From positions 1 through 64,000 of the forward strand of contig NZ_BPQS01000002.1 in the NCBI RefSeq assembly GCF_022179385.1: a DNA stretch of 64,000 nucleotides, written 5' to 3'. The notes beneath the pieces are model-generated. The model worked only from the letters and a program-made list of their open reading frames with translations. It ran no database searches and had not been told where the DNA came from. The DNA is from Methylobacterium longum (GTDB lineage Bacteria > Pseudomonadota > Alphaproteobacteria > Rhizobiales > Beijerinckiaceae). Both the position numbers and the translations under genes were made by a program. Numbering within the stretch: the first letter of the stretch is position 1; each line of letters begins with the position of its first letter. This document shows, piece after piece, positions 1 through 8,289 of the stretch.

Positions 1-364
1 CGAGGTACTGGGCGTCGGCCTCGATGCCGATGACCACGCCCGAGCCCGGGGTCAGCTGGAAGTTGTAGCCGATCTGGCCACCGCCGGAGAAGCCGTCCTG
101 GCTGCGGTTGCCGAAGGAGGCGAGCACCGGGGCGCCGCTGGCCGTGAAGGCGCCGGGCACCGTGAAGGTGGCGTTGTTGGAGCGGCTGCTGGCGTCGAAG
201 GCGTAGCCGGCGTTGATACCGAAGTAGGCGCCGGTCCAGGTGAACACCGGGACGGGGGTGAACACCGGCGGCGGGGCGGCCCGGCGCGGCAGGTCGGCGG
301 CGAAGGCGGAGCCGGCGAAGGCGATGCCCGCGAGGGACGTGGTGGCACGGAGCAGGGAAGTCAT
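1..364 (-). CDS. Outer-membrane beta-barrel protein (porin family), 3' end outside window
   Basis: The reading frame opens at the ATG at 364 and runs off the window edge without a stop, giving 121 residues. The N-terminus is a Sec signal peptide (hydrophobic core, then a cleavage site AFA/AD near residue 22), followed by a short proline-rich linker. Next comes FTWTGAYFGINAGYAFD, the typical first strand of the small Omp25/Omp31-type barrels of Rhizobiales. Later segments alternate polar and hydrophobic residues and are rich in Asn, Gly and Ser, as in surface loops. The protein should sit in the outer membrane. It is divergent from nothing close by and is separated from the next gene by about 270 bases. 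The family call is good; the exact role (porin or structural protein) is open. Confidence 0.8.
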   Translation of the reverse strand, partial: MTSLLRATTSLAGIAFAGSAFAADLPRRAAPPPVFTPVPVFTWTGAYFGINAGYAFDASSRSNNATFTVPGAFTASGAPVLASFGNRSQDGFSGGGQIGYNFQLTPGSGVVIGIEADAQYL

Positions 365-567
365 GGTCTGGTCCTCACTGGTGGGGCCGTGCCGCCCGTC
401 TCGCGGGTCGTCCACGGATCCGGATCTGGTTGCGTTCCAGCGGTTCCAGGGTTGCTTTGCGCTCCGCGGTGTCGCCGACCGCGCATCGCGGCCCCTTATG
501 GCAACCCGCCGTTTTCCCCGGCACCTTAACCCCACAACGCGCTCCAATGGCCAAGGTTCGGTTACGG

Positions 568-586
568 CCACGCTTTTTCAGCGTGG
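568..586 (-). terminator. Small hairpin downstream of pgeF
   Basis: A perfect 7-bp inverted repeat (CCACGCT / AGCGTGG) with a 5-base loop lies about 50 bases past the pgeF stop on the minus strand. No clear T-run follows on that strand, so this could be a Rho-assisted terminator or chance. It also lies in the leader or promoter region of the porin gene. Confidence 0.3.
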
Positions 587-635
587 TTGCATGGACAGAG
601 TGTCGCACCCCTGACCGGTGTCGGACCGACGCGTC

Positions 636-1418
636 TCAGGGCGTGAGCGCGATGGCTGAGATCAGCCGACCGTAATCCGGCTCGCCGCGATGGGTAGTGC
701 GTCGGTAGCTGTAGAACCGCTCGGGGTCGGCGTAGGTGCAGAGGTTCAGCGATGTCGCTTCTCCGACATCCGCTTCCGCAAGGCGGGCCAGGATGAAGCT
801 CGGGAGGTCGAACTGGGCGTGGCCGGGTCGCGTGCCCTGTCCGAGAAACCGCTCCATCCCGGGGGCTTCCGAGCGGAACCGCGCGACAAAATCCGGGCCG
901 ACTTCGTAGGAGGCCGGCCCGATTGTGGGGCCGAGCACCGCCACGATCCGGCTCCGGTGCGCGCCCAGAGCCACCATGGCCGCCACCGTCGCGCCGACGA
1001 CGCCGGTCAATGCTCCCTTCCAGCCGGCATGGGCCGCGCCCACGACACCGTTCTCCGGATCGGCGAACAGCACCGGCCCGCAATCCGCCGTGGCGATGCC
1101 CAACGCCAGGCCCGGCACGCGCGTCACCATGGCGTCGGCCTTGGGCCGGTGCGCGTCCGCGAAGGGCGCCTCGACGGTGATGACGTCGGCCGAATGAACC
1201 TGATACAGGCTGACGAGCCGGTCGCGCGGCAGACCGAGCCGGGCGCACATCCGCGCCCGATTCTCCGCGACGTGCTCCGGTGCGTCGCGGGAGCCGAGTC
1301 CACCGTTCAACGTTGCGAAGATCCCGTCCGAGACGCCGCCTTGGCGTGTGAAGAAGGCGTGACGCACCCCCGCGTGCGAGGAGAGTTCCGACGCCTCGAT
1401 CGATAGGCCTGCGGTCAC
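636..1418 (-). CDS. pgeF: Peptidoglycan editing factor PgeF / multicopper polyphenol oxidase-like (DUF152)
   Basis: PgeF-family proteins bind a metal and remove misincorporated serine-containing muropeptide precursors; some members act on purine nucleosides. The chosen GTG start at 1418 has an AAGGGAG ribosome site about 7 bases upstream and gives 260 residues, the normal family length. A longer reading to 1514 adds a non-conserved arginine-rich stretch. Family marks are FFTRQGGVSDG near residue 22, and the metal or catalytic set H75 (VHSAD), C113 (TADCGPV) and H130 (AAHAGWKG), plus LGPTIGPASYEVG further on. It follows the MidA-like methyltransferase and lgt on the same strand, a common order in this group, but a 350-base gap separates it from the methyltransferase. 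Confidence 0.88.
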   Translation of the reverse strand: MTAGLSIEASELSSHAGVRHAFFTRQGGVSDGIFATLNGGLGSRDAPEHVAENRARMCARLGLPRDRLVSLYQVHSADVITVEAPFADAHRPKADAMVTRVPGLALGIATADCGPVLFADPENGVVGAAHAGWKGALTGVVGATVAAMVALGAHRSRIVAVLGPTIGPASYEVGPDFVARFRSEAPGMERFLGQGTRPGHAQFDLPSFILARLAEADVGEATSLNLCTYADPERFYSYRRTTHRGEPDYGRLISAIALTP

Positions 1419-1552
1419 GGTCGGCTCCCTTGCGGTTCCCCTGTCGCGGTCCGATACCGCATGGGCGCCCCCTTGACGATGTCGTCTCAGCGTCAGATTC
1501 TTGTTGCAATGCAAAATGACGCCGAGCCGGCTTCACTTCGAGAAGGATCACG

Positions 1553-1744
1553 ATGACACGAGGGATCGAATCCGACGTCCTGCCCGAGACGAACGAGGCC
1601 GAGGAGCCTCGCACCACGAGCGCGACCGCGCACCCCGTCACGGGCGAACCCGCGGCCTTCGACCCGAACGATCCGAATCCGCCCGCGCCGCCGACTCCGC
1701 GGCCGGCGAGCCAGACCGACTCCGGCTTCGGCTCCTTCGGCTGA
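1553..1744 (+). CDS. Small hypothetical acidic, proline-rich protein
   Basis: A 63-residue frame on the plus strand lies between two minus-strand genes. A clear ribosome site (GAGAAGGA, about 6 bases before the ATG) favours a real gene over a chance frame. The product is acidic, with no membrane segment, a Pro-rich middle (residues 43-52) and a Gly/Phe tail GFGSFG. It looks disordered. I recognise no family. Its stop is 24 bases from the convergent methyltransferase stop. Confidence 0.5.
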   Translation: MTRGIESDVLPETNEAEEPRTTSATAHPVTGEPAAFDPNDPNPPAPPTPRPASQTDSGFGSFG

Positions 1745-1768
1745 CCCTGGTCTACACGCCGGTATGCC

Positions 1769-2839
1769 TCAGCCCGTCTGAAATCCCGGGAGCGGCCCGA
1801 GTCGCGGGCCGCCCACGGCAAGGACCTTGAACAGGTTGCCCATGCCGAGCCGGCCGGCCTCCGTGAGCCGGTCGGCCGCCGCATCGATCCCGGCGGCCTG
1901 TTCGTCGGTCGCGCGCATCTTCAGGCGCTCGGCGCGGGCCTGTAGACCGAGGGCGAGCAAGAAATCACGCTGGTCCACCGGGCCGTAGACGTCTGCCCCC
2001 TCGGCAAGCGCCGCCCGGGCGAGGGCGTTGAAATCGACATGGTGGGTCAGGTCCGCCGCGCCGGGGGCCGCGAGCGGATCGGTGAAGCGGTGTCCGGAGA
2101 GCGCCTGGAGCGTGTCGCCGAAGCCGGGTCGGACGTGCCCGTAATCGATGGCCAGCAGGATGCCGCTCGCGGATCGCAGGGTCCGGGCCAAGGCGCGGAC
2201 AAGAGCGAGACCGGCAGCAGGCACGCTCAACAGGGCGCCCTCCGGACCCTCCGCGTCGAGGCCGGGGGTCGCCTCCGGCGACAGACCGAAGGCCAACCCG
2301 CCCTCCGGGCCGAGGCCGACCTGGCGTTCGTGCCAGCCGGTCGGGCGACGCTCGAACTGGCGCACCGGCAGACAGTCGAAGAACTCGTTGGCCAGAATGA
2401 TCGATGGACCGGGGGGCAGGGTCTCGATTCCCGGGTGCCAGACCGCCCCGGTCCCCGCCAGGGTGTGTTCCTGGACGGCCCGCAGCACCGGGCTGGTCTC
2501 AACGAGGTGCGGCGCCACGCGCACGCCCGGCGCCGCCGTCCGCAGCGTCCGCAGGATGTCCGCCATCAGCGTTCCGCGGCCGGGCCCGAGTTCCACGAGG
2601 GTCAGCGGATCCGGCCGCCCCATCGCGCCGTGGACGTAGGCGGTCCAGGCCCCGATCAGCTCGCCGAACATCTGGCTGATCTCGGGCGCCGTGGTGAAAT
2701 CGCCCTGGGCGCCGAGGGGATCGCGCGTCCGGTAGTAGCCGTGAACTGGATGGCCGAGGCAGAGAGCCATGTAGCGATCGACGCCGATCGGCCCGTTCTG
2801 GCGGATCAGGGCTGCGATCTCGGCTCCGAGGGGCGTCAC
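1769..2839 (-). CDS. SAM-dependent methyltransferase, MidA/NDUFAF7 family
   Basis: The mitochondrial homologue NDUFAF7 (MidA) methylates an arginine of the complex I subunit NDUFS2. Bacterial members are class I methyltransferases of similar but less certain target. The product is 356 residues, usual for the family. It shows PVHGYYRTRDPLGAQGDFTT (about 31-50), the SAM-binding VELGPGRGT (82-90), and ILANEFFDCLPVRQF, the family's conserved motif. The GTG start at 2839 overlaps the lgt stop by four bases (GTGA), which decides the start and indicates translational coupling. A longer upstream reading enters the lgt frame and has no conserved residues. Confidence 0.85.
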   Translation of the reverse strand: MTPLGAEIAALIRQNGPIGVDRYMALCLGHPVHGYYRTRDPLGAQGDFTTAPEISQMFGELIGAWTAYVHGAMGRPDPLTLVELGPGRGTLMADILRTLRTAAPGVRVAPHLVETSPVLRAVQEHTLAGTGAVWHPGIETLPPGPSIILANEFFDCLPVRQFERRPTGWHERQVGLGPEGGLAFGLSPEATPGLDAEGPEGALLSVPAAGLALVRALARTLRSASGILLAIDYGHVRPGFGDTLQALSGHRFTDPLAAPGAADLTHHVDFNALARAALAEGADVYGPVDQRDFLLALGLQARAERLKMRATDEQAAGIDAAADRLTEAGRLGMGNLFKVLAVGGPRLGPLPGFQTG

Positions 2840-3738
2840 GCCTCGGCGGGCGCCTCGCGCGCCTCCCCGGCGGCCGGCGCCTCGACGGGATGGCGCGGAC
2901 GGGTCCGGCCGGTCGCGGCCAGCACGATGTAGGTGAGCCCGACGATCATCATCGGCACGCATAGCAGCATGCCCATGGTCACGCCGCCGCCCATGGGACC
3001 GAGATGGTCGCCGAAGAGGAAGCCGAGCTGGCGGTCGGGCTCGCGGAAGAACTCGCAGACAGTCCGCGACAGCGCGTAGCCGAGGACGAAGATGCCGCCG
3101 AGAAGCCCCGGCTTGCGGAAGCCGAAGCGGCGTACGGCGATCGCCATCACGATGAACAGCAGCAGGCCTTCCGTAGCGGCTTCATAGAGCTGGCTCGGGT
3201 GCCGCGGCAGCGGGCCGCCGCCGGGGAATATGATGGCGTAGGGGAAGTCCGGCGCCGCCCGGCCCCAGAGTTCGCCGTTCACGAAGTTGGCGATGCGGCC
3301 GAAGAACAGGCCGATCGGCACGACCACGGCGCCGATGTCGAGAAGCGTGTAGCCGTTGAGGGCCTTGGCGCGGGCGAACAGCAGGAACGCCAGGATCGCC
3401 CCGAGGAAGCCGCCGTGGAACGACATGCCGCCGTTGCGGATCGCCAGGATCTCCATGGGATCGGCGATGTACATCGGGAGATTGTAGAAAAGCACGTAGC
3501 CGATCCGGCCGCCCAGAACGACGCCGAGGGCGACCCAGACGACGAGGTCGTCGATGTCGATGACCTGTGGGCGCTTCACCACGCCCCAGAGGCTGTCGGC
3601 CATGACGAGGCGGCGCGCGTAATACCAGCCGCCGATCAGGCCCGCGATGTAGGCGAGGGCGTACCATTTGATCGTGATCGGCCCGATCGCGAGCGCCACC
3701 GGGTCGATGGCCGGAAAGGGCAGGGCGAGGAACGGCAT
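2836..3738 (-). CDS. lgt: Prolipoprotein diacylglyceryl transferase
   Basis: Lgt transfers a diacylglyceryl group from phosphatidylglycerol to the lipobox cysteine of prolipoproteins in the inner membrane, the first step of lipoprotein maturation. The product is 300 residues with about seven hydrophobic segments. Diagnostic motifs are RNGGMSFHGG (101-110, with the important H108), the Lgt signature GRIANFVNGELWGR (147-160) and RHPSQLYEA (179-187). The start is supported by a GGAGG ribosome site about 8 bases upstream. It is the first gene of a coupled pair with the methyltransferase. The last 25 residues are Ala/Pro/Arg-rich and not conserved. The window contains a likely client, the collagen-like lipoprotein at 53841-54248. 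Confidence 0.97.
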   Translation of the reverse strand: MPFLALPFPAIDPVALAIGPITIKWYALAYIAGLIGGWYYARRLVMADSLWGVVKRPQVIDIDDLVVWVALGVVLGGRIGYVLFYNLPMYIADPMEILAIRNGGMSFHGGFLGAILAFLLFARAKALNGYTLLDIGAVVVPIGLFFGRIANFVNGELWGRAAPDFPYAIIFPGGGPLPRHPSQLYEAATEGLLLFIVMAIAVRRFGFRKPGLLGGIFVLGYALSRTVCEFFREPDRQLGFLFGDHLGPMGGGVTMGMLLCVPMMIVGLTYIVLAATGRTRPRHPVEAPAAGEAREAPAEA

Positions 3739-3833
3739 CGGTCTGACCTCCGGGGCGGCCGGATTGGACGCCGGAGGGGCGGCGCGTCAAGTCCGGGACG
3801 CTGCGTCCGAAGTTCCGCCTTCGACGTTCCGCG

Positions 3834-4736
3834 TCAGGCGCGCAGGATCAGAAATCCGTGTCCGTCCGGCCCCTCGCCGTAGGCAGCCGCGCCGTCGTCG
3901 GACACGCGCGCGACGAAGCCCGCGGTGCTGACCGCTCCCACGACCTGATCAAGATCGCGCGATTCGAAGACGAAGCGGGTCGAGGCTCGGTCGGCGGGTC
4001 CCGGGGCGGCCTGGACGGGGCACCGGATGATCGGCCTTCGATAGTGCAGCAACTCCACGTGCGGCGCCGGGGTCGGCGGTTCCAGCGCGACCACATCGAC
4101 CTGCGGATCGTCCAGGCCGTCGAGACGCGCCTGCTCGGATCCGCGGTTCAGACCCCGCTCAGCCTGTCTGAGGCCGAGCGGTCCGGTGAGGAACGCCAGG
4201 GCGGCGTCGAGGTCGGTCACGGTGATCGCCGAATGGTCGATGCCCAGGAACAGGCCCGGTGCGGTGCGCCAGCGCTGGGCCGGAGGGCCGCCGGAGAAAA
4301 CGATCAGCTCCAGAGGATGCCCGTCCGGATCACGGAACTTGTAGGCGGTGACGCCGCCCGAGGAGGCCGGCAGGACCTGGGGCCCGCCGCGGCTGATCGC
4401 CGTCGCGCCGACCGCCGAGAGCTGCGCCAGCGCGGCGTCCATGTCGCGCACCGGGATGGCGAGATGCTGGAAGAACGGATCCGTGGCCGCGGGATCGGCC
4501 GGGTAGGGCGCCCCAAGCGGATCCACCGCGAGGAACGACACGGCCTGATCGCCGAGCCGCATGTGCAACTGCCAGGCGCGCCGCCGCGTCAGCCCCATCG
4601 CGGCGGCGAGTGCGGGTGGCAGCGGCTCCGGCGGCGCGACCCGCACGAAGCCAAGCCCGTCGCGGTAGAAGGCCTCGGTGACCGCGAGGTCCGCGACGGT
4701 GCGGCTGAAACCCGCGATCGCCCGTATCCCACTCAC
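3834..4736 (-). CDS. Two-domain VOC (glyoxalase/bleomycin resistance/dioxygenase) protein
   Basis: The product is 300 residues and holds two vicinal-oxygen-chelate domains. The first begins at about residue 5 (IAGFSRTVADLAVTEAFYRD), with FRDPDGHPLELIVF near 145-160. The second begins near residue 165 (GIDHSAITVTDLDAALAFL) and ends with YGEGPDGHGFLIL. The DPDGHPLELI and DGHG strands are typical of metal-binding VOC folds, so an extradiol dioxygenase, glyoxalase or isomerase activity is possible; the substrate is unknown. The GTG start at 4736 overlaps the SMP-30 stop by four bases (GTGA), which sets the start and shows coupling. The operon context (lactonase, cupin) suggests catabolism of a sugar or aromatic acid. 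Confidence 0.8.
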   Translation of the reverse strand: MSGIRAIAGFSRTVADLAVTEAFYRDGLGFVRVAPPEPLPPALAAAMGLTRRRAWQLHMRLGDQAVSFLAVDPLGAPYPADPAATDPFFQHLAIPVRDMDAALAQLSAVGATAISRGGPQVLPASSGGVTAYKFRDPDGHPLELIVFSGGPPAQRWRTAPGLFLGIDHSAITVTDLDAALAFLTGPLGLRQAERGLNRGSEQARLDGLDDPQVDVVALEPPTPAPHVELLHYRRPIIRCPVQAAPGPADRASTRFVFESRDLDQVVGAVSTAGFVARVSDDGAAAYGEGPDGHGFLILRA

Positions 4737-5635
4737 AGGAGGGGCGCTCCCCGCACGTTGACGTAGATCGCGTAGAGCGTGTGCGAGGCGCACAGGAACA
4801 GGCGGCTGTCGTTCCGGCCGCCGAAGGCGAGGTTGGCCACGGTGGAGGGCACCAGGATCTTGCCGATCAGCTCGCCGCCGGGATCGATGCAGTGGACGCC
4901 GTCCCCCGCACTCGACCAGAGATTGCCGTGCTCATCGCACCGGATCCCGTCGGCATTGCCCGGCGCGATCGTGCAGAACACGTCGCCCCCGGACAGGCGG
5001 CCATCCTCGGCCACGTCGAAGACCCGGACGTGCTGGAGCGGCTCCGCGTCGAACTGCAGGCCGGTTTCCACGATGTAGAGCCGGCGCTCGTCGGGTGAAA
5101 AGCAGAGGCCGTTCGGGCCCTGGAAATCGTCTGCGACGACCCGCAGCGAGCCGTCCCGGGGATCAAACCTATAGACCGCGGCGGGCAACTCGGAGTGCTG
5201 CTTGCCGCCCTCGTAGTCGGTCTGGATACCGTAGGGCGGGTCTGAGAACCAGATCGTCCCGTCGGACTTGCAGACGACGTCGTTGGGCGAGTTCAGTCTC
5301 CGCCCTTGGTAGCCCTCGACCAAGCCGACGATGCGGCCGTCGAGTTCGGTCCGATGGATGCGTCGGCCGCGATGCGAGCACGAGAGCAATCGGCCCTGTC
5401 GGTCTCGGGCATGGCCGTTCTCGAAGTCGCTCGCCTCCCGGTAGACGCTGAGGCCGGCATACTCCGCCCATCGCATGACGCGGTTATTGGGCAGATCCGA
5501 GAACAGCAGTTCGTCGCGGTCGCCGAACCAGACCGGCCCCTCGGTCCAGCGGAATCCCTCGGCGAGCGTCTCCAGCGGTGCGTTCGGCAGGACGTAGCCC
5601 TTGAAGCGCGGCTGCGTCAGCTCGAAACCGTCCAT
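4733..5635 (-). CDS. SMP-30/gluconolactonase/LRE family protein
   Basis: This is a 300-residue six-bladed beta-propeller of the SMP-30/gluconolactonase family, calcium- or zinc-dependent lactonases that open sugar lactones such as gluconolactone. The metal-binding positions expected from the family are present: E32 (TEGPVWF), N118 (NSPNDVV), N175 (QGPNGLCF) and D229 (GNADGIRCD). There is no signal peptide, so it is cytoplasmic. It lies 10 bases downstream of the cupin gene and overlaps the VOC gene by four bases, forming a three-gene operon. The actual lactone is not deducible. Confidence 0.88.
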   Translation of the reverse strand: MDGFELTQPRFKGYVLPNAPLETLAEGFRWTEGPVWFGDRDELLFSDLPNNRVMRWAEYAGLSVYREASDFENGHARDRQGRLLSCSHRGRRIHRTELDGRIVGLVEGYQGRRLNSPNDVVCKSDGTIWFSDPPYGIQTDYEGGKQHSELPAAVYRFDPRDGSLRVVADDFQGPNGLCFSPDERRLYIVETGLQFDAEPLQHVRVFDVAEDGRLSGGDVFCTIAPGNADGIRCDEHGNLWSSAGDGVHCIDPGGELIGKILVPSTVANLAFGGRNDSRLFLCASHTLYAIYVNVRGAPLL

Positions 5636-5645
5636 GGGCCAGCTC

Positions 5646-6095
5646 CTACTTGAAGCGGCCGGGCTGGTTGACGGTCGGCTCGACCTGAAGACCGGTGACG
5701 ATCATGGTGCAGGGCTCGTCGCCGACCGTGCCGGAGAGGTGGCCCTTCTTGCCGTCCCGCGCGCGGGTATTCTGGTCCTCGCCCATCATCAGCTCCCCCG
5801 GACCCATCTCGACCCGGTGGCCGTCCATCGTCTCGACGAACCAGCGGCCCGCGAGGATCGCGATCCATTGCGGCCGCGGGTTCTCGTGCCACTCGCCGAC
5901 CCAGCCCACCGGCAGCACCGTGAAGGTGACGACCGACGGCGCCGGATCCATCTTGTCGTTCCACTGCGGTGCGGTCTCGGGATTGATCCCCTCGAACGCG
6001 AAGCGCTCGAGATGGAACTGCTCCTGCCGGCTCATCCCCTCCGCGTCGGTGTAGACGTGCCAGTACGGCATCTTCGGAGGGGTGGGCTCGCTCAT
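5646..6095 (-). CDS. Cupin-domain protein
   Basis: The product is 149 residues from the ATG at 6095, which has a GCAGGAG ribosome site 6-7 bases upstream. A longer frame to 6164 lacks such a site and adds 23 unconserved residues. The sequence is a single beta-barrel of cupin type: VVTFTVLPVGWVGEWHENPRPQW carries the first-motif region with H, and ETMDGHRVEMGPGELMMGEDQ the second motif. Some usual metal ligands are replaced, so it may bind a small molecule without metal. It is the first gene of the cupin / SMP-30 / VOC operon and probably works on the same substrate; the reaction is unknown. Confidence 0.7.
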   Translation of the reverse strand: MSEPTPPKMPYWHVYTDAEGMSRQEQFHLERFAFEGINPETAPQWNDKMDPAPSVVTFTVLPVGWVGEWHENPRPQWIAILAGRWFVETMDGHRVEMGPGELMMGEDQNTRARDGKKGHLSGTVGDEPCTMIVTGLQVEPTVNQPGRFK

Positions 6096-6520
6096 CGTCG
6101 CTCCTGCGGCGGCGGGATAATCGTCCTCGCTCAACGGCCGATGCCCGCGATGGTTCGCGCCCATCCCGGCCTTGCCCTGCCGAAGCCAGGGCCATCCGCG
6201 GGTACAGTCGCGCTCAAGCTCCGACCGACGACGACCCCTCGCGCCGCCCGGTTACCGGGCGTATGCGCCCGCGCGGCAGCCGGGACACCGAACGATCCGG
6301 GATCGCGACCAGTTTAAGGGGACTGGAAAACGCGGAGCCGTCCTCGCCGAGGCCGGCCTCCGCGGCGACCTCGATCCAGGCGCGCCCACACGCCCCGGAG
6401 ACGAAGGATCGCTCCGCGCGCGGCCCGGTGCCGTCTGCAAACGACCGCGACCCCGGCGGCCACGCGGGAGAATTCGCCGCGTCGTCCCGCCCGCCTGTCC
6501 CCAGAGGCGGTGGCAGCCGA
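6096..6520. other. Intergenic region without a convincing gene
   Basis: About 425 GC-rich bases lie between the cupin start and the dnaB stop. Several open frames cross it, but they lack ribosome sites and family features and are dominated by Arg, Pro and Ala. It should hold the promoter of the cupin operon and the end of the dnaB transcript. I see no clear terminator or RNA. Confidence 0.5.
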
Positions 6521-8008
6521 TCACATCTGTTCCGGGATGCGGTCGGTCTGCGCGAGGTTCGAGAACCGGGTGATGTTGGCGTCGAATTGCAGCTCCACGG
6601 TGCCGGTCGGTCCGTGACGCTGCTTGCCGAGAATCACCTCGGCCTTGCCGTGGACGCGCTGCATCTCGGCCTCCCAGGCGAAGAACTCCTCCGTCCCCTC
6701 GCGCGGCTTCTTGTTGCCGACGTAATACTCCTCCCGGAACACGAACATCACAACGTCGGCGTCCTGCTCGATCGAGCCCGATTCGCGGAGGTCGGCGAGC
6801 TGCGGTCGCTTGTCGTCGCGGTTCTCCACCTGACGGGAGAGCTGGGACAGAGCGACAACCGGCACCGCCAGCTCCTTGGCCAGCGCTTTCATGCCGGTGG
6901 TGATCTCGGTCATCTCCTGCACGCGGTTGTCGCTGCGCTTGCCCGAGCCCGAGAGCAGCTGCAGGTAGTCGACGATCAGCAGGTCGAGACCCTTCTGGCG
7001 CTTGAGGCGCCGGGCGCGGGCGGAGAGCTGAGCGATCGAGATGCCGCCGCTCTGATCGATGTAGAACGGGATCGTCTGCATGTCCCGAGCGGCATCGGTG
7101 ATCTTGTAGAAATCCTCCGGCCGAATGTCGCCGCGACGGATCTTGTAGGAGGGCACGCCGGACTGCTCGGCGATGATACGGGTGGCGAGCTGCTCGGCCG
7201 ACATTTCGAGGGAGAAGAACCCGACGATGCCGCCGTTCACCGTCTTGGTCGTACCGTCGGGCTGCTTCTCGCCGCGATAGGCCTTGGCGATGTTGAAGGC
7301 GATGTTGGTCACCAGCGAGGTCTTGCCCATGGCCGGGCGGCCCGCGAGGATGATCAGGTCGGACGGCTGCAGGCCGCCCATCTTGGCGTCGAGATCGCTG
7401 AGGCCGGTGGCGATGCCCGAGAGCTTGCCGTCGCGCTGGTAGGCCTTGGCGGCCATGTCGACCGCGGCCGTGAGCGCGTCCGAGAACTTCTGGAAGCCGC
7501 CGTCGTAACGCCCGGCCTCGGCCAGCTCGTACAAGCGGCGCTCGGTCTCCTCGATCTGATCCCGGGGGGCCTGCTCCACGGGCGCCTCGTACGCGCCGTT
7601 CACCAGATCCTCGCCGATGGTGATCAGCCGCCGGCGGATGGCGAGGTCGTAAATCGTGCGGCCGTAATCGCCCGCGTTGATGACGGTGGTCGCGTCCGCG
7701 GCGAGCCGTGCGAGGTACTGCATCACCGTCTGGCCGCCGAAATCGGCGTCGCCCAGATAAGTCTTCAGGGTGATGGGCGTGGCGAGCTTGCCGGCCCGGA
7801 TGAGCGACGCCGCCACCGTGAAGATCTGCTGGTGGGCATCCTCCATGAAGTGCTCGGGCAGGAGGAAGTCCGACACCCGATAATAGGCGTCGTTGTTCAC
7901 CAGGATCGCGCCCAGCAGCGCTTGCTCCGCGTCGACGTTGTGCGGGGCGACGCGGTACTCGGCCTGGACCGCTTCGAGCTTGGCCGTGAGCGCATTGGGC
8001 AGGGCCAT
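6521..8008 (-). CDS. dnaB: Replicative DNA helicase DnaB
   Basis: DnaB is the hexameric helicase that unwinds DNA ahead of the replisome. The product is 495 residues from the ATG at 8008. The N-terminal domain (APHNVDAEQALLGAIL, about 21-36) contacts primase. The C-terminal RecA-like domain has Walker A AGRPAMGKT (222-230), the Walker B region LDLLIVDYLQLL near 326-337, and the DNA-binding LSQLSRQVENR loop. The protein ends near EQM without an intein. An in-frame extension to 8170 exists but carries no conserved sequence. The upstream region holds a TTGACA box overlapping a LexA-type direct repeat (see 8175-8189). Confidence 0.97.
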   Translation of the reverse strand: MALPNALTAKLEAVQAEYRVAPHNVDAEQALLGAILVNNDAYYRVSDFLLPEHFMEDAHQQIFTVAASLIRAGKLATPITLKTYLGDADFGGQTVMQYLARLAADATTVINAGDYGRTIYDLAIRRRLITIGEDLVNGAYEAPVEQAPRDQIEETERRLYELAEAGRYDGGFQKFSDALTAAVDMAAKAYQRDGKLSGIATGLSDLDAKMGGLQPSDLIILAGRPAMGKTSLVTNIAFNIAKAYRGEKQPDGTTKTVNGGIVGFFSLEMSAEQLATRIIAEQSGVPSYKIRRGDIRPEDFYKITDAARDMQTIPFYIDQSGGISIAQLSARARRLKRQKGLDLLIVDYLQLLSGSGKRSDNRVQEMTEITTGMKALAKELAVPVVALSQLSRQVENRDDKRPQLADLRESGSIEQDADVVMFVFREEYYVGNKKPREGTEEFFAWEAEMQRVHGKAEVILGKQRHGPTGTVELQFDANITRFSNLAQTDRIPEQM

Positions 8009-8174
8009 CGGCGGACGACTCCGTATCTGGCGCCGCGGCGGGCGCACCAGGATCACACCGCAAGACCTTGGCCCCGGTATGGTTACCGAAGCATAGCCGA
8101 CCGCTCCCCTATCCAGCTCGATGCCGGACAAACGAGCGCCCTTCGACTCTCTCCACGGACGGGGGGCCATGCTG

Positions 8175-8189
8175 GAACAAAACTGGAAC
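8175..8189 (-). promoter_or_regulatory. Candidate LexA (SOS) box upstream of dnaB
   Basis: On the minus strand the sequence reads GTTC-N7-GTTC, exactly the alphaproteobacterial LexA operator. It lies directly downstream of a perfect -35 hexamer TTGACA (8196-8191 on the minus strand), where a repressor would block transcription toward dnaB, about 170 bases from its start codon. The matching -10 region is poor. About one such repeat is expected by chance in 64 kb of this composition. Confidence 0.35.
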
Positions 8190-8289
8190 GTGTCAAGCCT
8201 CGGGGCCGGTCATCCCCATTGTTCACCGGTATACAGGCCGAGTCGATGTCCGTCGGTACCGCGCGAGGATTGCTCCTCGACCGCTCTCA

